In this document: positions 22,601 to 25,688 of the stretch, piece by piece
Position numbering within the stretch: position 1 is the stretch's first letter
How the letters are laid out: every line of letters begins with the position of its first letter
Origin: CAG-103 sp963627135
GTDB taxonomy: Bacteria > Bacillota > Clostridia > Oscillospirales > Oscillospiraceae
Assembly: GCA_963627135.1 (NCBI GenBank)
Contig: CAVFZY010000016.1
Location: 1 to 25,688, forward strand
Length of the DNA: 25,688 bases
Direction: 5' to 3'
Notes under the pieces: model-generated
What the model saw: the letters and a program-made list of their open reading frames with translations, nothing else
What the model was told of the DNA's origin: nothing
Database searches by the model: none
Translations under genes and position numbers: made by a program

Positions 22601-23157
22601 TGTTCGTCTTCAACACCGAGGTCTACTCCAACACCGGCGGACAGGCGTCCAAGGCCTCCAACATCGGCCAGGTTGCGCAGTTCGCGGCTGCCGGCAAGGA
22701 ACTCAAGAGCAAGAGCCTTGCCGAGATCGCCATGAGCTATGGCTATATCTACGTGGCGCAGGTCGCCATGGGCGCAAACCCGGCGCAGACCATCAAGGCC
22801 ATCAAGGAAGCGGAAGCTTACCCCGGCCCGTCTCTGATCATCGGCTACGCCCCCTGCGAGATGCACAGCATCAAGAAGGGCGGCATGACCAACTGCCAGG
22901 GCGAGATGAAGCGCGCGGTCGACTGCGGTTACTGGAACCTGTTCCGTTACGATCCGTCCGCTGAAAAGCCCTTCGCGCTCGACAGCAAGGAGCCGGCCGG
23001 CGGCTACCGCGACTTCCTCATGAACGAGGCGCGCTATGCCCGCCTGACCAACGAGTTCCCAGAGCGTGCCGAGGAGCTGTTCGCGAAGTCCGAGGCCAAC
23101 GCCAAGGCCCGCTACGAGCACCTGCTCAAGCTCAAGAAGCTCTACGACGAGGCATAA
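19621..23157 (+). CDS. nifJ: Pyruvate:ferredoxin (flavodoxin) oxidoreductase, single-chain
   Basis: This enzyme oxidises pyruvate with CoA to acetyl-CoA, CO2 and reduced ferredoxin, the central step of anaerobic pyruvate metabolism. The 1178-residue single polypeptide is the usual length. The N-terminal substrate domain includes IYPITPSSPMADLVDQW. Two ferredoxin-like cluster motifs follow, CIQCNQCAYVCPHA (from C696) and CMGCGVCTHVCPVGA (from C753). The proximal cluster begins at CAGCAETS (C817). The thiamine-diphosphate site is GGDGWAYDIGFGG (about 969) and YSNTGGQASK (about 1003), and a late cysteine in YAPCEMHSI (C1079) completes the proximal cluster. ATG at 19621 is chosen because AGGAG sits 9 bases upstream and directly abuts an earlier in-frame ATG at 19612. 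The ferredoxin at 8820-8990 is a plausible acceptor. Confidence 0.97.
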   Translation: MARKLVTMDGNNAAAHVSYAFTEVAAIYPITPSSPMADLVDQWAAAGRKNIFGTKVRVQEMQAESGAAGAVHGSLNAGALTTTYTASQGLLLMIPNMYKMAGELLPAVFHVTARALASHTLSIFGDQSDVMACRQTGFAMLAEGNVQEVMDLSPVAHLAAIKGRVPFLNFFDGFRTSHEIQKIAVWDYDDLAEMVDMDAVNAFRQRGLNPQHPQMRGSHENGDIFFQNREASNKYYDAVPDLVEEYMGKINAKLGTNYQLFNYYGAPDADRVIISMGSICDVAEEVIDYLNAHGEKVGLVKVRLYRPFRADKLIAAIPATCKKIAVLDRTKEPGAQGEPLYLDVVTALANAGRNDIVVTGGRYGLGSKDTPPSSVFAVYEELKRDTPKRQFTIGIVDDVTNLSLPEHDAPDTSAEGTIACKFWGLGGDGTVGANKNSIKIIGDHTDKYVQAYFQYDSKKTGGVTISHLRFGDHEIKSPYYINKADFVACHNPSYITKGFKMVQDVKPGGVFMVNCEWTPEELSHHLDASAKRYIAKNNIQLYTINAIDLAIQIGMGKRNNTILQSAFFSLAKIMPEEDAIRYMKEKAKASYMKKGEDVVEMNYKAIDLGATAYVKIDVPTDWADAVDEAPAEELAGRPATVKMVRDILTPVDKMDGDSLPVSAFVDHADGTFELGASAYEKRGVAVSVPEWDSAKCIQCNQCAYVCPHATIRPFALTADELAAAPEQTKAVDFKVGAGKGVYKFSMAISPLDCMGCGVCTHVCPVGALTMQPLGSQEAQQPVFDYMVAKVAEKKELQDFTVKGSQFRQPMLEFSGSCAGCAETSYARLITQLFGDHMMISNATGCSSIWGGPAATSPYTVNKEGKGPAWANSLFEDNAEHGLGMHLGQKKIRDDLAEDIRYIAENGKDSAKVAAAKKYLETYNDGEANQAATAEFLAVMEAKPACDCERYQRIMANKDFLNKKSCWIFGGDGWAYDIGFGGLDHVLAQDEDVNVFVFNTEVYSNTGGQASKASNIGQVAQFAAAGKELKSKSLAEIAMSYGYIYVAQVAMGANPAQTIKAIKEAEAYPGPSLIIGYAPCEMHSIKKGGMTNCQGEMKRAVDCGYWNLFRYDPSAEKPFALDSKEPAGGYRDFLMNEARYARLTNEFPERAEELFAKSEANAKARYEHLLKLKKLYDEA

Positions 23158-23173
23158 ATTTTCCTACCCACGC

Positions 23174-23202
23174 AGGCGGGGCTGATCTCAGCCCCGCCTT
23201 TT
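23174..23202 (+). terminator. Rho-independent terminator of nifJ
   Basis: A 12-bp stem (23174-23185 with 23188-23199) is followed by TTTT. The T-run is also the left end of the next hairpin, exactly as at 278-333. Confidence 0.88.
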
Positions 23203-23304
23203 CTATCCGGCTTGCCAACTGGCAAGCCGGATAGAAAAGGTGTGACCCGATTCAAGGCGGGCCTTGCCCCCTTGAGTTCCCCTGCTGCTCTGAGAACGGA
23301 AGTT
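23199..23304 (+). repeat. Composite intergenic repeat, copy C
   Basis: A perfect 18-bp hairpin (23199-23216 with 23221-23238, loop AACT) starts in the nifJ terminator T-run. It is followed by a module with ACCCGATTCAAGGCGGG, a C-rich stretch with CTTGAGTTCCCC, and GCTGCTCTGAGAA. This aligns with copy A (305-400) along its whole length with scattered substitutions, while the hairpin sequences themselves are unrelated. No gene is visible here. Confidence 0.7.
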
Positions 23305-23375
23305 CCTGCACCGCTTTAAGATGAGGTATTTTTTTCCTGTGTATGTGCATTATGCGTAAAAGGGTACGATTCCTT

Positions 23376-23470
23376 TGAAAGCCTTCTCCTTGAGGAGAAG
23401 GCGGCACTGTGCGCTGCGGCGGATGAGGAGTTTCCGGAGGGGGTGGTTTCACCGCTTCCTCCCGCAATAT
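23376..23470 (+). repeat. Second interspersed repeat with hairpin (GCCTTCTCC family)
   Basis: GCCTTCTCC (23381-23389) pairs with GGAGAAGGC (23394-23402). It is followed by GGCACTGTGCGCTGCGGCGG, then ATGAGGAG, a G-rich segment and GGTTTCACCG. The pattern 'hairpin, GGCAC, inner hairpin, CGGATGAGG' recalls interspersed repeats I know from gut Clostridia genomes. Only one copy is in this window. Bases 23305-23375 between this and copy C hold nothing recognisable. Family membership is from memory and should be treated as tentative. Confidence 0.5.
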
Positions 23471-23488
23471 CCCGCCCGCCGGAACGTG

Positions 23489-23517
23489 TTGAAAACCGGC
23501 GGGGTATGGCGTATACT
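23489..23517 (+). promoter_or_regulatory. Sigma-A promoter of mscS
   Basis: TTGAAA (23489-23494), a 17-base spacer and TATACT (23512-23517). Start of transcription near 23524 rules out the in-frame ATG at 23506 and supports the TTG start at 23554. Confidence 0.75.
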
Positions 23518-23553
23518 AAGCATCAGATCACTCACGAAAGGGGAGACCGCCAT

Positions 23554-24432
23554 TTGAATACGGATAACTATCAGAGTGCGCTTGAATCCACGAAAGAAAG
23601 CATCGAGGACGTGAACAACGCAATCGGCTTCAGCATTGGAAATCTTACGGTCGATCAGCTCATTTCCTCTGCTGTTACGCTTGTGATCTGCGTGCTTGCA
23701 ATTTGGCTGATTATGCGTGTGGCACGGCGCGTCTCGGCACACTCGCGCCTGTCTGAGAGCCTGAGCAAGTTCATCCTGAAGGTACTCAAGATCGCGCTGG
23801 AGTTCATGGCCATCCTTATCGTGGCCGACAGTCTCGGCTTTAATGTCACGGCGTTGTTGGCCGTGTTCAGCCTGCTCGGTCTGGCCTTGTCGCTCTCGGT
23901 GCAAAACTGTCTGTCCAACGCCATGAGCGGCATCACCATTCTGCTCACGCGGCCGTTCGAGGACGGTGATTTCATCGAGGACGGCACCATGAGCGGCACA
24001 GTGCGGGATATCGGCCTGATCTATACGCAGCTGTGCACGCTGGATAATAAGGTCATCTATGTGCCGAACAGTGACCTTTCGTCTTCCAAGATCGTCAACT
24101 GGAGCCGCGAGCCGCAGCGCCGCGTGGACCTGACGTTCGGCGCGGACTATACCTGCCGTCCGGAGCAGGTGAAGGCGGCGCTGAATAACGCCGTGTCGCT
24201 CGTGTCCGGTGTCCTGCCGGAGCCGGCACCGTTCGTGCGCGTGTCGGGCTACGGGGAGAGCAACATCGAGTATACCGTGCGCGTCTGGTGCAAAACGGCC
24301 GATTACTGGACCGTGTATTACGACCTCATGGAGGCCGTCGGCGCGGCGTTTGACGCCCACGGCGTGTCCATGTCCTACCCGCAGATGAATGTGCACGTGC
24401 TCGATATGCCGGACAGTGCAAAAAAAGATTGA
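23554..24432 (+). CDS. mscS: Small-conductance mechanosensitive channel (MscS family)
   Basis: This tension-gated membrane channel releases solutes during osmotic downshock. The 292-residue product has three membrane segments: TM1 near 34-55, then a second hydrophobic block (FILKVLKIALEFMAILIVAD), then the pore helix TM3 around LLAVFSLLGLALSLSVQNCL. The MscS beta-domain follows (RPFEDGDFIE, VIYVPNSDLSSSKIVNWSR), with the alpha/beta C-terminal domain to the end. The start is TTG at 23554, with AGGGGAG about 9 bases upstream and transcription from 23489-23517. The length is near that of E. coli MscS. Its stop codon overlaps the -35 element of the next promoter, so it is probably transcribed separately from rpsF. 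Confidence 0.92.
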   Translation: MNTDNYQSALESTKESIEDVNNAIGFSIGNLTVDQLISSAVTLVICVLAIWLIMRVARRVSAHSRLSESLSKFILKVLKIALEFMAILIVADSLGFNVTALLAVFSLLGLALSLSVQNCLSNAMSGITILLTRPFEDGDFIEDGTMSGTVRDIGLIYTQLCTLDNKVIYVPNSDLSSSKIVNWSREPQRRVDLTFGADYTCRPEQVKAALNNAVSLVSGVLPEPAPFVRVSGYGESNIEYTVRVWCKTADYWTVYYDLMEAVGAAFDAHGVSMSYPQMNVHVLDMPDSAKKD

Positions 24433-24456
24433 CTTTCCCATTTTTTCAGGTATAAT
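24429..24456 (+). promoter_or_regulatory. Strong sigma-A promoter of rpsF-ssb-rpsR
   Basis: TTGACT (24429-24434), a 16-base spacer and perfect TATAAT (24451-24456). The -35 box overlaps the mscS stop codon. Confidence 0.85.
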
Positions 24457-24476
24457 AATATGGCCTGCGTATTGAC

Positions 24477-24513
24477 GTGGGTGATCCTTGCTCTCATTTG
24501 AGATGAGGGCCAC
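24477..24513 (+). promoter_or_regulatory. Candidate S6:S18 leader element in the rpsF 5' UTR
   Basis: The leader can fold as GTGG (24477-24480) with CCAC (24510-24513), CC (24486-24487) with GG (24508-24509), and CTCAT (24493-24497) with ATGAG (24503-24507). This leaves unpaired bulges only on the 5' side. An asymmetric hairpin ahead of rpsF is where the S6:S18 autoregulatory element occurs in many bacteria. I could not confirm its conserved bulge bases by eye. Confidence 0.35.
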
Positions 24514-24538
24514 TAGACCAGAAGGAGGTGCAACTGAA

Positions 24539-24835
24539 ATGGCAAAAACCACCGAAAAGTACGAACTGATGTATATCATCAACCCCAATCTGTCGGAGGA
24601 AGAGACTGCAGCAGTCGTCGAGAAGTTCAAGGCGCTTGTCGAGCAGAACGGCACGCTGGAGGAAATGGAGGAGATGGGTAAGCGCAAGCTCGCTTACGAG
24701 ATCAACTACATTTCTGAGGGCTACTACGTGCTCGTCAAGTTCACCAGCGGACCGGATTTCCCGGCCGAGCTGGACCGTGTGCTGGGCATCACGGACGGTA
24801 TTCTCCGTTCCCTGATCACCCGTCGCCCGGAATAA
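24539..24835 (+). CDS. rpsF: 30S ribosomal protein S6
   Basis: S6 binds S18 and 16S rRNA in the platform of the small subunit. The 98-residue product has the family start KYELMYIINPNLSEEE, the central EEMGKRKLAYEI, and the end ILRSLITRRPE, with no long acidic tail. ATG at 24539 has AGGAGGTG about 8 bases upstream; an in-frame ATG at 24488 falls before that site. It is the first gene of the conserved rpsF-ssb-rpsR operon, 12 bases ahead of ssb, behind a near-consensus promoter and a structured leader. Confidence 0.97.
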   Translation: MAKTTEKYELMYIINPNLSEEETAAVVEKFKALVEQNGTLEEMEEMGKRKLAYEINYISEGYYVLVKFTSGPDFPAELDRVLGITDGILRSLITRRPE

Positions 24836-24847
24836 GGAGGCACGGCA

Positions 24848-25318
24848 ATGCTGAACCACATTGTGCTCATGGGCCGTCTGACCCGTGACCCCGAGCTTCG
24901 TTATACCCAGTCCCAGATTCCTGTGGCGTCGTTCACGCTGGCGGTCGATCGCGATTTCGGCGGTCGGGACGGCGGCGAGAAGCAGACGGACTTCATCGAC
25001 ATTGTCGCCTGGAGAAGCACGGCGGAGTTCGTCTCCAAGTACTTCACCAAAGGCAGCATGGCCGCCGTGAGCGGCCGCCTGCAGATCCGCGACTGGACCG
25101 ACCGTGAAGGCGGCAAGCGCCGCAGCGCGGAGGTCGTGGCGGACAATGTCTACTTCGGCGAGAGCAAGCGCCGCGACGGCGGCGACACGTCTCGCCCGGC
25201 AGCGCCGAGCGCATCGGCCCCGGCTCACCGCGGCAGCTATGGCGGATATGACAATGTCCCCCAGGGCGGCAGCGCCTTTTCCGAGCTGGACGACGATGAC
25301 GGCGATCTGCCGTTCTGA
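24848..25318 (+). CDS. ssb: Single-stranded DNA-binding protein
   Basis: SSB coats single-stranded DNA during replication and repair and recruits partners through its tail. The 156-residue product has the OB-fold (about 1-105, start MLNHIVLMGRLTRDPELRYT, then FIDIVAWRSTAEF and RLQIRDWTD). A flexible glycine/serine/proline linker and the acidic tip DDDDGDLPF follow, close to the usual DDDIPF. ATG at 24848 has AAGGAGG about 8 bases upstream. It sits between rpsF and rpsR as in most Firmicutes, which couples replication and ribosome synthesis. Confidence 0.97.
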   Translation: MLNHIVLMGRLTRDPELRYTQSQIPVASFTLAVDRDFGGRDGGEKQTDFIDIVAWRSTAEFVSKYFTKGSMAAVSGRLQIRDWTDREGGKRRSAEVVADNVYFGESKRRDGGDTSRPAAPSASAPAHRGSYGGYDNVPQGGSAFSELDDDDGDLPF

Positions 25319-25342
25319 TTTTGATAAAGGAGGATTACAGTC

Positions 25343-25582
25343 TTGGCTTTTGACAGAGATAAGAGCAAGAACCGCAAACGCAGAAAAGTTTGCCAGTTCT
25401 GTGTGGACAAGTGCACTTATATCGACTACAAAGACACCGCGAAGCTTCGCCGCTTCCTGTCCGAGCGCAGCAAGATCCTGCCGCGCCGCACGACCGGCAC
25501 CTGCGCGATGCATCAGCGCGAGCTCACCGAGGCCATCAAGAGAGCACGTCAGATCGCCCTCCTGCCGTACGTGACCGACTGA
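25343..25582 (+). CDS. rpsR: 30S ribosomal protein S18, cysteine-containing form
   Basis: S18 is the partner of S6 in the small-subunit platform. The 79-residue product has the family core IDYKDTAKLRRFLSERSKIL, PRRTTGTC and QIALLPYVTD. It keeps cysteines C17, C20, C24 and C54 with H57, consistent with a zinc-binding (C+) S18. The start is TTG at 25343, with AGGAGG 9 bases upstream. No ATG is available in frame before the conserved core. It lies 24 bases after ssb and ends the operon at the terminator 25602-25635. Confidence 0.96.
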   Translation: MAFDRDKSKNRKRRKVCQFCVDKCTYIDYKDTAKLRRFLSERSKILPRRTTGTCAMHQRELTEAIKRARQIALLPYVTD

Positions 25583-25601
25583 GTTTCTGTTCACCGACAG
25601 C

Positions 25602-25635
25602 AAACAGCCCCCATCGGATGATGGGGGCTGTTTTT
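25602..25635 (+). terminator. Terminator of the rpsF-ssb-rpsR operon
   Basis: A 13-bp stem (25602-25614 with 25621-25633) ends in TTTTT. Confidence 0.93.
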
Positions 25636-25645
25636 GTATATCGAA

Positions 25646-25668
25646 AACCACTCGCTAGGCGAGTGGTT
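25646..25668. other. Perfect hairpin just after the rpsR terminator
   Basis: AACCACTCGC (25646-25655) pairs with GCGAGTGGTT (25659-25668) with a TAG loop, followed by C and A7. It could be a terminator for a minus-strand gene beyond the window, or the first part of a third composite element like 305-333 and 23199-23238. The window ends 20 bases later. Confidence 0.55.
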
Positions 25669-25688
25669 CAAAAAAAGCCTTGTGGCGA

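Noticed and set aside
19597..23121. Open frame of 1174 codons antisense to nifJ
   Set aside because: It spans almost exactly the nifJ gene on the other strand and reads as arginine/valine/leucine/alanine-rich shadow sequence with no motif. NifJ motifs prove the plus strand.
23443..23553. N-terminal extension of MscS, including an in-frame ATG at 23506
   Set aside because: It lies within or upstream of the promoter TTGAAA-17-TATACT and would not be on the transcript. TTG at 23554 has the ribosome binding site.

Overview
This window of about 25.7 kb has high GC and dense genes. It looks like the chromosome of an anaerobic, spore-forming, high-GC Firmicute, most likely an Oscillospiraceae/Clostridia-type gut bacterium (inference). 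The evidence is four sporulation genes (spoVAC, spmA, spmB, spoIID), a single-chain pyruvate:ferredoxin oxidoreductase, a small 2x[4Fe-4S] ferredoxin, strong AGGAGG ribosome binding sites, and Bacillus/Clostridium-type gene order (DUF1934-argS, trmN6-rsmI against abrB, Asp23-fakA, rpsF-ssb-rpsR). No phage, insertion sequence, CRISPR array, tRNA or rRNA gene is seen.

Layout. 1-310: the tail of a probable acyl-CoA dehydratase activase, a 51-residue membrane peptide and a terminator. 305-501: repeat module. 507-2716 (minus): spoVAC plus a 55-residue gene behind a sigma-G-like promoter, and an upstream three-gene unit (unknown protein, ogt, hexapeptide acetyltransferase). 2908-5054 (plus): DUF1934 and argS. 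5055-5363: an unusual intergenic region with a strong minus-strand promoter but no gene. 5364-6463 (minus): spmA-spmB. 6847-7092 (plus): abrB, converging on rsmI and trmN6 (minus, 7157-8721). 8820-8990 (minus): ferredoxin. 9219-12181 (plus): clpC and a hot-dog thioesterase. 12240-13229 (minus): spoIID. 13337-17112 (plus): an unknown membrane protein, then a tight cluster of a DUF5058 membrane protein, a second membrane protein and an M20 peptidase. 17227-19338 (minus): asp23-fakA. 19621-23157 (plus): nifJ. 23199-23470: two repeat families. 23554-25582 (plus): mscS, then rpsF-ssb-rpsR.

How the parts work together. Core metabolism is represented by pyruvate oxidation (nifJ with a clostridial ferredoxin as plausible electron carrier), translation and RNA modification (argS, rsmI, trmN6, rpsF, rpsR), replication and repair (ssb, ogt), protein quality control (clpC) and fatty-acid phosphorylation (fakA). 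The least explained parts are the DUF5058/partner/M20 cluster, which looks like a two-subunit transporter coupled to a hydrolase; a composite terminator-hairpin-repeat element present at both ends of the window; and a possible small RNA between argS and spmB.
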